Assembly (NCBI GenBank): GCA_027451445.1
Contig: DAIDJG010000441.1
Location: 1-32,997, forward strand
Origin: Singulisphaera sp.
Lineage (GTDB): Bacteria; Planctomycetota; Planctomycetia; Isosphaerales; Isosphaeraceae
DNA: 32,997 bases
Direction: 5' to 3'
A program made the translations under genes and the position numbers. Shown piece by piece: positions 16,011-24,910 of this stretch. Within the stretch, counting starts at the first letter, position 1; each line of letters opens with the position of its first letter. The notes below the pieces were generated by a model. The model did no database searches, was not told the origin of the DNA, and was given only the letters and a program-made list of their open reading frames with translations.

Positions 16011-16847
16011 CTAGTAGTGACTGTCCGACGGTCCAAAGGCCGTCGACGACGGGAAGTCCAGCTCCGCGCGATACGCCAGGTTGCGGCGGATCAACTCGGC
16101 CTCGTAGACCTGGACCACGAAATCGGCCGCGATCTTGAGCCGCGATGACGCCCCCTTCGCGGGAAAGTCGGTCGCTGCTCCTCGGCGGAACTCGACGACC
16201 CCAACGTGCTTCGACCGTCCCTTGACGTAGTTGATCCCCGGAATGCCGTCCGCGTCGCCCGAGATCAAGAGCGCAATGTCAAACGTGTCCTGCAAGGCCA
16301 CCATGTCCACCGCGAGACTCGTGTCGAGCCCCTTCTCGTTGAGCGTGTGGTGCAGGAGGTCGACCTTCCAGTGCCCCTCCTGGCGGATCTCGACGAAGTC
16401 GGTGGCCGCCTGGACCCCGTGATAGAACCGCTTCTTGCGCTCGAGCGCCCTGCGCTTCGTTTCGTACCACTCTCGGGTCTCGTTGAAGCACAGGTTCCAC
16501 GCCTCGTCGAGCCTGCGTTCGGGGCTCAACTCCGGCGACCGCCGGGCGATGTCTTCCAGGTAGCTGTCCCGGAGTCGCGGATTGAGCTCGAACCGGCTGC
16601 GCAGGCGCTGTTCCGCCTTGGGGTCGGACAGGTCCCATTCGTCCATCTTGCCGACGACGTACCAGTAGATCCTCGAGTGTTGCGCCGAGGGCCACGGGGA
16701 CCCTTCAGCAAAAGTCCGCCCCCAGTAATGGACGCTCTGTTCGAACACGTGCCGGTAGAACGAACCGTAATCGTCCACACGCAAGTTCAGATGTTTCAAC
16801 ACTCCGTCAAGATTTGATCCATCAACAAATGTGACGAATCTTAACAT
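16011..16847 (-). CDS. NYN-domain (PIN-like) putative ribonuclease
   Basis: A 278-residue protein of the NYN/LabA (DUF88) group, PIN-like nucleases thought to cut RNA. The acidic residues expected of the metal site are present: Asp9 in FVDGSNL, Asp175 and Asp181 in KGLDTSLAVDMV, and Asp198/Asp200 in LISGDADGIPGI. A long charged insertion (about 70-160, with IYWYVVGKMDEWDLSDPKA) lies between the first strand and the rest of the core. Start ATG 16847 has AAGGA about 8 nt upstream; a TTG 11 codons earlier lacks such a site. It lies 67 bp after purL and, across repeat copy B, before purQ, all on one strand. Nuclease activity is inferred from the family; the RNA target is unknown. I see no partner gene that marks it as a defence system. 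Confidence 0.85.
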   Translation of the reverse strand: MLRFVTFVDGSNLDGVLKHLNLRVDDYGSFYRHVFEQSVHYWGRTFAEGSPWPSAQHSRIYWYVVGKMDEWDLSDPKAEQRLRSRFELNPRLRDSYLEDIARRSPELSPERRLDEAWNLCFNETREWYETKRRALERKKRFYHGVQAATDFVEIRQEGHWKVDLLHHTLNEKGLDTSLAVDMVALQDTFDIALLISGDADGIPGINYVKGRSKHVGVVEFRRGAATDFPAKGASSRLKIAADFVVQVYEAELIRRNLAYRAELDFPSSTAFGPSDSHY

Positions 16848-16914
16848 TTGGGAATTCCTTCTATCAAACGGTTGCCTCAATGGGGAGAGACCGCCGGGTT
16901 CCTCGCGCGCGTGG

Positions 16915-19785
16915 TCACCAGTTGAGCGAGAGTTGCCAGGCGGTTTTGAGGTCGGTAACGGGGGAGGAGATCACGGCGTTACCCTTCAGGCCACGGATGG
17001 TGAAGGTTGGCGATACGTTGGTCGCGGGGGCGAGGACTTCGCCGAGTCGTCCCCAGGGCAGGCCATCGAACAGTGCATCGATCGCGGCGAGGTGCTCGGC
17101 GCGCACTTCAAGCGCGAACCGAGACGGAGTCTCTGAAAACAATAGCACAGGATCGTGCGCGGCGGCGTCCTCGTAGGGGACGTCGCGCAGCGAAACGTCA
17201 ACACCGAGTCCGCCGGCGAGGGCCATTTCGGCCAGGGCGACCGCCAGACCTCCTTCGGACAGGTCGTGGCAGCTTCGGACGAGTCCCTGCGTGATCGCGT
17301 GGTGAACCGCGCGAAACACCGCGCGGCCCATCGCGGGGTGGACCTTGGGGACACGTCCCCCCGTCTGGTTGCGGGTGAGCAGCCAGTGCGAGCCGCCCAA
17401 CTCCCGGCGCGTTTCGCCGACGATCAGCAGCACGTTGCCCGGCTCCTTCAGGTCCATCGTCACGCACTTGCGCACGTCGGGGACCGGCCCAATCGCACTG
17501 ATCAGCAGGGTCGGCGGGATCGCCAGGCTGCGGCCCTCGTGGGTGTATTCGTTGTTCAGGCTGTCCTTGCCCGAGATGAACGGCGTGCCGTAGGAGAGTG
17601 CAAGGTCGTGGCACGCCTGGGCCGCGAGGACCAGGGAGCCGAGCGTCTCCGGCCGCTCGGTATTGCCCCAGCAAAAGTTGTCGAGGAGCGCGATCCGATC
17701 AGGGTCGGCTCCGACGGCCACGCAGTTGCGTACGGCCTCGTCGATGACGTTGCCGGCCATCGCGTAGGGGTCGAGACGTCCGTACCTCGGGTTGATCCCG
17801 CAGGCGATCGCCACCCCTCGGGTCGAGCCCCGGACCGGCAGGACGACGGACGCGTCGCCAGGGCCATCATCGTGAACGCCGACGAGCGGTTTGATCACGG
17901 TTCTGGCCTGGACTTCGTGGTCGTACTGGCGGACGATCCACTCTTTGCTGCAGATGTCCCAGGTTTTCAGGAGCGCAACGAGGTCGGCCGTGTAGTCGGC
18001 ATCGTCCGGGAGGACCACGTCGGCCGAGGGTTGTGGCGTGTAGGTGGCGGACCGCACGACGGCGGGCCGGCCCTCGTGGAGGAACTCCATGGAGAGATCG
18101 CCCACGACCTCGCCGTGGTAGCGCAGGGTCAGGCGGCCGGTCGCGACGAACTGTCCGAGGTCGGTCGCCTCAACGTTTTCGCGGTCGCACAGTGCTTTCA
18201 ATTCCGGCCATTTTTCGGGTGGAACGGCCAGGACCATGCGTTCCTGGGCCTCGGAGATCCAGATCTCCGTGTACGAGAGGCCTTCGTACTTCAACGGGGC
18301 CCGATCCAGGTCGACCTCCGCGCCGAGCTCGGCCCCCATCTCGCCGACCGCTGAGCTGAACCCCCCTGCTCCGCAGTCGGTGATCGCGCGGAAGAGGCCT
18401 CGGTCGCGCGCCTGGAGAACGACGTCCAGCACCATCTTCTCGGTAATCGCGTTGCCGATCTGGACCGCGCCCCCGGAGACGCTCTCGCTCTCGCCCGTCA
18501 GCTCGGCCGAGCTGAACGTGGCGCCATGGATCCCATCGCGGCCAGTACGACCCCCGATGGCAACGATCCGATCTCCGGGCTCGACGTGCTTATCGGCCAT
18601 CCCCCGTGGAAGGACTCCGACGGTGCCGCAGAAGACGAGTGGATTGGCCAAAAAGTCCGCGTCGACGACGAGCGCGCCGTTAACCGTGGGGATCCCCATG
18701 CGGTTCCCGTAGTCACGAACCCCGGCGACGACGCCCTTGAGGACCCGCTTCGGATGTAATACACCGGTCGGCAGCGCGTCCGGTGACAGGTCGGGGGGCG
18801 CGACGCAGAACACGTCCGTGTTGCAAATCGGCTTGGCCCCCAGACCTGTCCCCATGGGGTCGCGAATGACGCCCCCGAGTCCGGTATTGGCGCCGCCGTA
18901 GGGGTCGATGGCGGAGGGGTGGTTGTGGGTCTCGACCTTGAAGCAGACGTCGACGTCGTCGTCAAACCGGATAACACCGGCGTTGTCGGCAAAAACCGAG
19001 ACGAGCCAGTCGCAATTCAACCGGCGGGTCGCTTCGAAGATCGTTTGCTTGAGGAGGTTGTCGATGATCTCGCCCTCAAACTCGATCTTTCCGCGCAGCG
19101 TTTTATGGGAGCAGTGTTCGCTCCACGTTTGGGCCAGGGTTTCCAGCTCGCAGTCGGTCGGGTCGCGACCGAGCTCGACAAAATGGCGCTGGATGGTTCC
19201 CATTTCGGCCAGGCTCAGGTAGAGCTGGCCAGACTTGCTAAGCTCCATCAGCGCTGTACTGTCCATTCCGCGTAGGGGCACCACGATGCGATGAAGCTGG
19301 TAGGGATGCCCCTGGCCGAGACGATCGAAGGGTAAAGGCCCGATCACGGCCTGCTCGACCGCATCGTTCGCGAGGACGCGCTGAATCAGACGCGGAAGCG
19401 CCTCAGTCGGCCCCTGAACGCGGTATGTGCGGATGGACCGCACGTTTTCGACTGCAACCTGCAAGTCGCGCAACAGCGCGAGCGCGCTTTGCGCTTCGGG
19501 ATCGGTGACGCCCGGCTTGGGCAGCACGTGGACGACGGTCCCCGACCCATCGGCCGCATGGCTACCCGGATGAATGCTATAGACCTCGACGACGCGATCG
19601 ACCAGCACGTTCTCCGCCGCGCTTTGGAGATCGCCCTGTGAAAGCGGGCCTTCGACGAGGAAGCCGCGACTGGCCGAAATCGTCCAGTCCGTTCCCAGGC
19701 CCAGTTCGATCGCCTCGGCGGCGATCCGTCGGCCGGTCAGATCAGGTTGCGCGGGGGCGGGATCAATCTGCAGATGCCAAAGCAT
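16915..19785 (-). CDS. purL: Phosphoribosylformylglycinamidine synthase PurL with two N-terminal PurS-like domains
   Basis: A 956-residue ATP-dependent synthase that turns FGAR into FGAM in purine synthesis, using ammonia from PurQ. The first ~170 residues hold two PurS-like units: about 3-78 (ending LVDRVVEVYSI) and about 84-170 (VVHVLPKPGVTDPEAQSAL). The synthase core follows: TLAQTWSEHCSHKTLRGKI, the ETHNHPSAIDPYGGANTG substrate/ATP loop, GLGAKPICNTDVFC, DCGAGGFSSAVGEMG, and later FISGKDSLNNEY and SCHDLSEGGLAVALAEMAL. No glutaminase domain is present; that is the separate purQ. The protein is thus longer than the usual small PurL (about 740) and shorter than the large fused type (about 1300). 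No separate purS gene is seen, which fits the built-in PurS units. ATG 19785 lacks a strong ribosome site. Confidence 0.95.
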   Translation of the reverse strand: MLWHLQIDPAPAQPDLTGRRIAAEAIELGLGTDWTISASRGFLVEGPLSQGDLQSAAENVLVDRVVEVYSIHPGSHAADGSGTVVHVLPKPGVTDPEAQSALALLRDLQVAVENVRSIRTYRVQGPTEALPRLIQRVLANDAVEQAVIGPLPFDRLGQGHPYQLHRIVVPLRGMDSTALMELSKSGQLYLSLAEMGTIQRHFVELGRDPTDCELETLAQTWSEHCSHKTLRGKIEFEGEIIDNLLKQTIFEATRRLNCDWLVSVFADNAGVIRFDDDVDVCFKVETHNHPSAIDPYGGANTGLGGVIRDPMGTGLGAKPICNTDVFCVAPPDLSPDALPTGVLHPKRVLKGVVAGVRDYGNRMGIPTVNGALVVDADFLANPLVFCGTVGVLPRGMADKHVEPGDRIVAIGGRTGRDGIHGATFSSAELTGESESVSGGAVQIGNAITEKMVLDVVLQARDRGLFRAITDCGAGGFSSAVGEMGAELGAEVDLDRAPLKYEGLSYTEIWISEAQERMVLAVPPEKWPELKALCDRENVEATDLGQFVATGRLTLRYHGEVVGDLSMEFLHEGRPAVVRSATYTPQPSADVVLPDDADYTADLVALLKTWDICSKEWIVRQYDHEVQARTVIKPLVGVHDDGPGDASVVLPVRGSTRGVAIACGINPRYGRLDPYAMAGNVIDEAVRNCVAVGADPDRIALLDNFCWGNTERPETLGSLVLAAQACHDLALSYGTPFISGKDSLNNEYTHEGRSLAIPPTLLISAIGPVPDVRKCVTMDLKEPGNVLLIVGETRRELGGSHWLLTRNQTGGRVPKVHPAMGRAVFRAVHHAITQGLVRSCHDLSEGGLAVALAEMALAGGLGVDVSLRDVPYEDAAAHDPVLLFSETPSRFALEVRAEHLAAIDALFDGLPWGRLGEVLAPATNVSPTFTIRGLKGNAVISSPVTDLKTAWQLSLNW

Positions 19786-19905
19786 GAGATCAGAAATCCA
19801 GGTCGTGTCGAGGGAAATCGATGACGTTGCGTCAAAGGATAATTTGATTCTAACGAAGTAGGAATAGTGCGCTGCGCCGGCAATCGGCCCGGTGTGTGAA
19901 GTCTC

Positions 19906-20769
19906 TCACGGTTTCGGCACCGGCTGCAAACTGAAGCTCGAACGTCGGTCGCGTCCGGATGCCCACCACTGCTGCAAGGCCGTCTCGTCGTCCGCTACGA
20001 GTGCACCCTCAAACGCCGCAAGCTGGGTTCGGAACTCGGCGAGCGCCTGGAGGAGCGGTTGGCGGTTGGCGCGAAAAATCGCCGTCCAGAGCGTTGCATC
20101 GGCGCTGGCGACTCGAGTCACGTCGCGATACGCGCCGGCGGCCAGGGCCAGAGCGTCCTCCGGGACTGTATTCGCCAGGGCGGAAGCGACGGCGTGAGGA
20201 AGGTGGCTGGTCAATGCGAGGACATGGTCGTGCCGCTCGGGATCCATCTCGACCAGCCGGCAGCCCAGCCCCTGCCAGAACTCCCGCGCCCGGCCCAGCC
20301 GGTCTGGGGGAGTTTGAGCGGTTGGGGTGAGGGCACAAACGCGTCCGTCGAACAGTTCGGCACGCCCGTGCGCGGCCCCCTGGCGTTCGGAGCCTGCGAT
20401 GGGGTGCGCGGCCACGAACGCTCGGCGAGCGCGTTCGGACTTCTCGACTGCTTCGACGATTTGCCGCTTGGTGCTCCCTGCGTCGGTAATCAAGACGTGG
20501 TCCGGTGCATGCTCGGCCAGTCGCCGCACATCGTCGGCAATCCGATCGACCGGCGTGCACACCACCGCCACGTCCGCCTCGGCGACACCGCGTTCCAGAA
20601 CTGTCGAGAAACGATCGATCGCACCCAGCCGCACAGCGTCCCTCAGTTTTGTCTCGTCCCGACCCACTCCGATCACCTGCCCGGCCATCTTACGGGCGCG
20701 AAGCGCCATTCCGATCGAGCCGCCGATCAAACCCACACCAACAATGACCACAGTCTCCGGGCGATCCAA
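19906..20769 (-). CDS. tyrA: Prephenate/arogenate dehydrogenase
   Basis: A 287-residue NAD(P)-dependent dehydrogenase of tyrosine synthesis, turning prephenate (or arogenate) into 4-hydroxyphenylpyruvate (or tyrosine). The N-terminal Rossmann motif is IVGVGLIGGSIGMAL (about 8-22). The catalytic-region motif AAHPIAGSERQGA follows, and LTSHLPHAVASALAN marks the helical dimerisation domain. There is no chorismate mutase or ACT domain, so it is the monofunctional form. Start is TTG 20769 with GAGGA 9 nt upstream; the Rossmann strand begins six codons later so little room remains for another start. It lies 120 bp upstream of purL on the same strand and is divergent from sdaA. Confidence 0.92.
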   Translation of the reverse strand: MDRPETVVIVGVGLIGGSIGMALRARKMAGQVIGVGRDETKLRDAVRLGAIDRFSTVLERGVAEADVAVVCTPVDRIADDVRRLAEHAPDHVLITDAGSTKRQIVEAVEKSERARRAFVAAHPIAGSERQGAAHGRAELFDGRVCALTPTAQTPPDRLGRAREFWQGLGCRLVEMDPERHDHVLALTSHLPHAVASALANTVPEDALALAAGAYRDVTRVASADATLWTAIFRANRQPLLQALAEFRTQLAAFEGALVADDETALQQWWASGRDRRSSFSLQPVPKP

Positions 20770-21114
20770 GTTAAGCGATCCTCGCGGTCCCTCGGGAAAG
20801 GAATCATCTTAACCGGAATCTTACCAAACGACAGTACCCACAAGGTAGAATGAGAAACGCACTGCCTAACCGCAAAGTGATTCCAAGATTTTGCGCAGAA
20901 TTTGGGCGCTATCCTTGCCGGCATGATTAAGTGACGGCTCGGACTTGGGATCAATCTGACAATTCTTAAGGTGTTACGTCGTTGATCGCCGGAAACTCCC
21001 AACGGGTTGCGCGAACCCGTCGACGCGGAGCAGCGCACGGCCACCGAAGCGGGAGCCCGCACACTTTTGGAGATTTGAGCTCGGCCGCGAGAGCCCCGGC
21101 AGGGTAACGAACTC
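20770..21114. other. Divergent intergenic region between tyrA and sdaA
   Basis: A 345-bp region that must hold promoters for both flanking genes. I could not find a convincing -35/-10 pair on either strand. A small perfect hairpin (21002-21020, ACGGGTT / AACCCGT, loop GCGCG) lies in the sdaA leader about 95 nt before its start. I checked by eye for a glycine or other amino-acid riboswitch core ahead of sdaA and saw none that I could support. Confidence 0.5.
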
Positions 21115-22542
21115 ATGACGAAATCAACCAGGCGATCATCAGAAACCGTGACTTCCGCCCGTTATTGCGGTGTATTCGACCTGTTCAAGATCGGGATTGG
21201 CCCATCGAGCTCGCACTCGGTCGGCCCGATGCGAGCCGCCGAGGCGTTCCTGGGTGAGCTGCGTGGCGCGGGTAAGTTCGACGACGTCTCCCGGGTGCAG
21301 ATCGATCTTTTCGGATCCCTGGCGCTCACCGGCGTTGGCCACGGCACGGACACGGCCGTGCTGATGGGGCTCCTGGGCGAGAAGCCCGACGAAATCGAAC
21401 CGGAATCGATCACCGGCAAGTTGTCTACGATCCGAAGCAGCGGAGAAATCATGCTGGGCGCCGTTCGCCGGGTTCCGTTTCGCGAGGAGACCGATCTGAT
21501 CTTCAACCGCACGATGTTCCACGACGCACATCCCAATACCCTACGTTTCCAGGCATTCCGCTCTTCAGACCCTACAACGCCGCTCGTCTCCGCGACGTAC
21601 TTTTCCGTCGGCGGCGGGTTCGTCGTTCGAGAGGGCCAGGCCACCGCCACGCCCGACGATTCGATGCCGGCAGTTCCCTATCCGTTCCAATCGGCCGCGG
21701 AGCTTCTGCGACTGACTCAGGAGGGTGGTTGCTCCATCAGTCAAATCGTGCGTGAGAACGAGCGAGCCTTCCGGACCGATGACGCGATCCGGGAGGGATT
21801 GCAGCGGATTTGGGCCACCATGACGGCGTGTATCGAACGCGGTTGTCGGACTGGCGGCGTTCTGCCGGGCGGACTGAACGTCGAGCGCCGGGCGCCCGCT
21901 CTGTTCAAGGTTTTGACCGAGCGCGAATCGTCGGGCGTGCATGATCCCCTTGCGGTTTTGGATTGGGTCGACCTCTACGCGATCGCCGTGAACGAAGAGA
22001 ACGCCGCAGGCGGTCGCGTGGTCACGGCGCCGACGAATGGGGCGGCGGGGATCGTGCCCGCGGTGCTGCGGTACGTCGAACGGTTTTGCACTCCCGTTGT
22101 GCCGGAGCCGATCGAGTCGTTCCTGCTCACCGCGGCGGCCATCGGTTCGCTCTACAAGAGGAACGCGTCCATCTCCGGGGCCGAGGTGGGTTGCCAGGGC
22201 GAAGTGGGCGTGGCCTGCTCGATGGCGGCGGGGGCGTTGAGCGAGGTGCTCGGCGGAACGCAGTTCCAGGTCGAGCAGGCGGCGGAAATCGGGATGGAGC
22301 ACAACCTCGGACTGACCTGTGACCCGATCCGCGGCCTCGTGCAGATCCCGTGCATCGAACGCAACGCCATGGGGGCGGTCAAGGCGATCAACGCCGCGCG
22401 GCTTGCCTTGCGGGGCAATGGCAGGCACTTTGTGTCCCTCGACCGTGTCATCCGGGTGATGAAACGCACCGGCGCCGATATGTCGTCACGCTACAAGGAA
22501 ACCTCCGAGGGCGGCCTGGCGGTGAATCTCAGCGAATGCTGA
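21115..22542 (+). CDS. sdaA: L-serine ammonia-lyase (single-chain iron-sulfur type)
   Basis: A 475-residue enzyme that deaminates L-serine to pyruvate and ammonia using a [4Fe-4S] cluster. The beta domain is at the N-terminus with [10 protein letters not shown] (about 29-38) and [14 protein letters not shown]; the alpha domain follows (about 190-475). Cluster ligand candidates are Cys360 and Cys368 in [11 protein letters not shown], and Cys402 and Cys413 in [14 protein letters not shown]. The chain ends in Cys475; in the Legionella enzyme the C-terminal Cys reaches into the active site and binds the cluster, so the same is likely here. ATG 21115 has AGGG about 10 nt upstream. Length matches the fused type. 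It converges on the DUF1559 gene with a hairpin between them. Confidence 0.95.
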   Translation: MTKSTRRSSETVTSARYCGVFDLFKIGIGPSSSHSVGPMRAAEAFLGELRGAGKFDDVSRVQIDLFGSLALTGVGHGTDTAVLMGLLGEKPDEIEPESITGKLSTIRSSGEIMLGAVRRVPFREETDLIFNRTMFHDAHPNTLRFQAFRSSDPTTPLVSATYFSVGGGFVVREGQATATPDDSMPAVPYPFQSAAELLRLTQEGGCSISQIVRENERAFRTDDAIREGLQRIWATMTACIERGCRTGGVLPGGLNVERRAPALFKVLTERESSGVHDPLAVLDWVDLYAIAVNEENAAGGRVVTAPTNGAAGIVPAVLRYVERFCTPVVPEPIESFLLTAAAIGSLYKRNASISGAEVGCQGEVGVACSMAAGALSEVLGGTQFQVEQAAEIGMEHNLGLTCDPIRGLVQIPCIERNAMGAVKAINAARLALRGNGRHFVSLDRVIRVMKRTGADMSSRYKETSEGGLAVNLSEC

Positions 22543-22580
22543 GTGCTGTCGCCGTCTGATTCACTTTGCGAGAGGTAGCC

Positions 22581-22602
22581 GATCCCCCCAAAAAAGGGGA
22601 TC
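22581..22602. terminator. Hairpin between convergent sdaA and DUF1559 genes
   Basis: A perfect 7-bp stem, GATCCCC (22581-22587) with GGGGATC (22596-22602), encloses loop CCAAAAAA. It lies 38 bp after the sdaA stop and 58 bp before the stop of the convergent gene. No long T-run follows on the plus strand. It is a reasonable shared terminator but not a classical one. Confidence 0.5.
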
Positions 22603-22660
22603 GACTCGCTTGGGACCGTCCCCTGCTTTCTCCTCAAGGATGAAAACGAGGGAATCTGGG

Positions 22661-23743
22661 TCAGTAGCTATCGGCCGAGACGACCTCGCCTCCCGCTCGT
22701 GTTCCCAGGGCCCACCAGATGTTGGGGGAGACCGAATCCTTGATGAACTTCACGCTGCCGTCGGCGAACAAAACGTTGACGCCGCCCGGGTGCCGGCTCG
22801 ATGCCGACATCAGAGCACCGGTCGTCGTGTTGCTATAGCCGCACGTCCATTTATTGGGCGGCATACCGTGATTGTAGCTCGGACCGCCGGTCTCCCCAGC
22901 GCCAAGCCAGAACATGCCCGAGGCCCAGTTGGAAAAGGCACCGGCGGTTGACGTCGGTTTGAGTCCGAGACAGATCTGATACATCGCCATCGGGGCGCTT
23001 GTTTCGATGGCCACGTTATTGCAGGACGGGCAAGCTGCGGGGGTCGAGGTGGGGTTCAAGGGATCAAAGACTTGCTTCGACGAACTATTGGAGTAGCTAT
23101 TGGCGACCCCCAAAACCTTCTCGCTGAACGCGGCGGTGTTGCTCAGGCCGTCGACGATTGACTGAAAGCCAACACAGTTGACCTTGTCGATGTATCCGAA
23201 GAGGCCGTCGAAATTCTGAGCGCCGTTCCTCGCATAAAGGCTATCTGGGTTTGTGCCAGAACTTGCGCAATAGCTCACATGTCCGGGTGTTACGGGTTTG
23301 CCGTTCGCTGGCAGCCGAATCGAGTCTGATGGGCAGAGGAACGCGGCGACCGTCGTTCCATTGACCGTCGCGTTGACTCCCGAGCCCCCTGTGGGAGCTG
23401 CGGGCTGGGGATTTCCCGGGCACTGGCACCAGAAGTTCGCGGAGTTGAAGAGTGTCGCTTGCTCCATCTGGGCCAGGAGCATTGCCAGCGCGGAGAAATC
23501 GCACCAACCGTACTTCCCGTCGATGTGGCCATGGCCCCATGGCAATACGCCGATGGAACTATTGTAGTTGTGCAGCGCCAGCCCGATTTGCTTCAAATTG
23601 TTGACGCATTGGACGCGCCTCGCCGCCTCTCGAGCCGCCTGAACTGCGGGCAACAACAACGCGATCAGAACGGCAATGATCGCAATCACTACCAGCAGTT
23701 CGATAAGAGTGAATCCACGGGCCGAACGCTGAGACCGAAACAT
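22661..23743 (-). CDS. DUF1559 domain protein with pilin-type N-terminus
   Basis: A 360-residue planctomycete surface protein. The N-terminal [20 protein letters not shown] is a type IV pilin/pseudopilin leader: the prepilin peptidase would cut after the Gly and the helix anchors the protein in the membrane. [21 protein letters not shown] is the start of the DUF1559 domain, and the C-terminal motif [17 protein letters not shown] is the family hallmark. Planctomycetes carry many copies of such genes; their function is still unclear, with a role in pseudopilus-like or surface structures proposed from the leader. ATG 23743 has AAGGG about 11 nt upstream. It stands alone, convergent with sdaA. 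Confidence 0.93.
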   Translation of the reverse strand: MFRSQRSARGFTLIELLVVIAIIAVLIALLLPAVQAAREAARRVQCVNNLKQIGLALHNYNSSIGVLPWGHGHIDGKYGWCDFSALAMLLAQMEQATLFNSANFWCQCPGNPQPAAPTGGSGVNATVNGTTVAAFLCPSDSIRLPANGKPVTPGHVSYCASSGTNPDSLYARNGAQNFDGLFGYIDKVNCVGFQSIVDGLSNTAAFSEKVLGVANSYSNSSSKQVFDPLNPTSTPAACPSCNNVAIETSAPMAMYQICLGLKPTSTAGAFSNWASGMFWLGAGETGGPSYNHGMPPNKWTCGYSNTTTGALMSASSRHPGGVNVLFADGSVKFIKDSVSPNIWWALGTRAGGEVVSADSY

Positions 23744-24237
23744 GGGCGTTTCATCCCTTAGAAATCGAAATGAACGGATCCCGGGCCAGGGGCACGCCGC
23801 CCTGCCCTTGGGACCATTCGCTCTGTTCGAAAACTCGCGACGGGGGGAATGCCGATGATGTTAATCGGTGACTCAATGGCATGCAATGATCATGACGGTG
23901 AAATTGTTTATGCGCAATCTTGGTGAACTTATAGTTCATGGGAGAACCGAAGATTCGGTTTCCATTTTCCGCGAGTCGGCGCAGAAAACCGGCCGCAGGA
24001 TATTGTGAAAGGCCGATGATTACGCGCGCAGCGATGCGCGCGTCCGCGTTCATTTGCTTCGTAGGCTTTGGGATCCCCTCCCCTCAGGACCCAGGAGTTG
24101 ACAGGATGGAAACAAGCGGGCTCGCCTGGCCGACGACCAGCGCCAGCGACGGGACGATTTCAGCGAGCGACGGGGAGGTTGCGTTGAGGATCGGGCCTCA
24201 GTTACGCGGCGTCCCGAGAGCCGGGATGTCGCAGAAA
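23744..24237. other. Gene-free stretch upstream of the DUF1559 gene and the toxin-antitoxin relic
   Basis: About 490 bp without a supportable gene. Short open frames on both strands lack recognisable domains and good ribosome sites. It contains a strong 9-bp hairpin at 24022-24043. The plus-strand frame running into the antitoxin relic (from about 24106) reads a low-complexity Ser/Ala/Thr string and is not believed. The DUF1559 promoter should be here but I could not identify it. Confidence 0.5.
24022..24043. other. Perfect hairpin with GCGA tetraloop
   Basis: A 9-bp perfect stem, ACGCGCGCA (24022-24030) with TGCGCGCGT (24035-24043), closes a 4-nt loop GCGA. On the plus strand this loop fits the GNRA tetraloop pattern, which makes a very stable RNA hairpin. 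It has no T-tail. It lies in the gene-free stretch 215 bp before the antitoxin relic. Role unknown: a terminator, a fragment of an RNA, or a chance palindrome. Confidence 0.45.
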
Positions 24238-24504
24238 ATGGAACGACTCAACGTTGTGGAACTGCGTAATTCACTCTCGGACAATCTGAACAGGGTGGAA
24301 TAACGCGGTGAGTGAGTCATTGTCCATCGAAGAGAATAAAGACGCTGCGGCGATCAATTCGATCGAGGATTTGCAACTCCTGGAGCGGCTGGTTCGTGCT
24401 GAGGAAGATCGAATCGACACGGCTGCTGCGTTAGCCGCCCAGGAAGAGTCAGACGAACGAATCTCCTTCGGCGCGGTTTGCGACAGGCTGGGGGGCGCCG
24501 ATGA
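24238..24504 (+). pseudogene. Decayed Phd/YefM-type antitoxin
   Basis: The remains of one antitoxin gene, read in pieces. From ATG 24238 the frame gives MERLNVVELRNSLSDNLNRVE, the DNA-binding N-terminus of Phd/YefM antitoxins. It is then hit by TAA (24301-24303), and the same frame goes on as RGE, TGA (24313-24315), VIVHRR, which matches the expected middle of the family. A frame change near 24331-24335 leads into NKDAAAINSIEDLQLLERL and a C-terminal tail ending ISFGAVCDRLGG. One more G in the G6 run at 24490-24495 would bring the frame to a TGA overlapping the toxin ATG (ATGA), the usual coupling. So at least two stops and two frameshifts are seen. Part of the frame could still be translated from GTG 24308, but without the N-terminus. 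Confidence 0.7.
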
Positions 24505-24775
24505 GCCGAGGCAACGATCCTTATCAGATCGTCGTAACGCGAGCTGCGGAGCGCGCCCTGCAAAAGCTTCCAAGAAAGGACCTTGAGCGGATCGCCGCCA
24601 AGATCCGGGGACTCGTCGATAACCCGCGTCCCAAGGGGTCGAGAAACTGACCGACCGAGGGGATACCTACCGCATACGATCAGGCGACGATCGAGTGATC
24701 TACGGAATCGATGACAAGAATCGGATCGTCGACGTCGAGACCATTGGCGACCGGCGCGACGTCGACAGGGTGTGA
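24501..24775 (+). pseudogene. Frameshifted RelE/ParE-family toxin
   Basis: ATG 24501 opens a frame reading MSRGNDPYQIVVTRAAERAL and on to KIRGLVDNPRPKG, the N-terminal half of a RelE/ParE mRNA-interferase-type toxin, but it stops at 24648-24650 after 49 residues. In the +1 neighbour frame the second half follows at once: VEKLTDRGDTYRIRSGDDRV, then IYGIDD and RRDVDRV with a stop at 24773-24775. Adding one G to the GGGG run at 24635-24638 restores a single 91-residue protein, the normal family length. The C-terminal YRIR..D.RVIY pattern is the family core that cleaves mRNA at the ribosome. As it stands the toxin should be inactive, matching the broken antitoxin before it. Confidence 0.8.
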
Positions 24776-24861
24776 GTCCGTCGGCAACGCTTCGCGGCCA
24801 CCGCCGGGTTCAACGTCGCATCTCCGTCGAAACGCGCACGGACAGATCACGTTCGCCTCCC

Positions 24862-24879
24862 CGCCGCATTAGGGCGGCG
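24862..24879. terminator. Possible hairpin between the toxin relic and the beta-helix gene
   Basis: A 6-bp GC stem, CGCCGC (24862-24867) with GCGGCG (24874-24879), loop ATTAGG, between two convergent reading frames. There is no T-run. The stem is short, so this is a weak call. Confidence 0.35.
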
Positions 24880-24910
24880 AGGATCGGACTTCCGGAGCGC
24901 CCAATTCGCT

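Noticed and set aside
16011-16847. The NYN gene as part of an antiviral defence island
   Set aside because: Neighbours are purine synthesis genes and a repeat; no effector, sensor or restriction genes are nearby.
17155-18354. A 399-codon plus-strand open frame
   Set aside because: Antisense to the purL core; the minus-strand product carries every PurL motif.
20770-21114. A riboswitch in the sdaA leader
   Set aside because: Only a 7-bp hairpin is visible; I could not match a glycine or other known aptamer core by eye.
24106-24303. Plus-strand frame continuing upstream of the antitoxin relic (METSGLAWPTT...)
   Set aside because: Low-complexity Ser/Thr/Ala string with no ribosome site; the family-like sequence begins only at ATG 24238.
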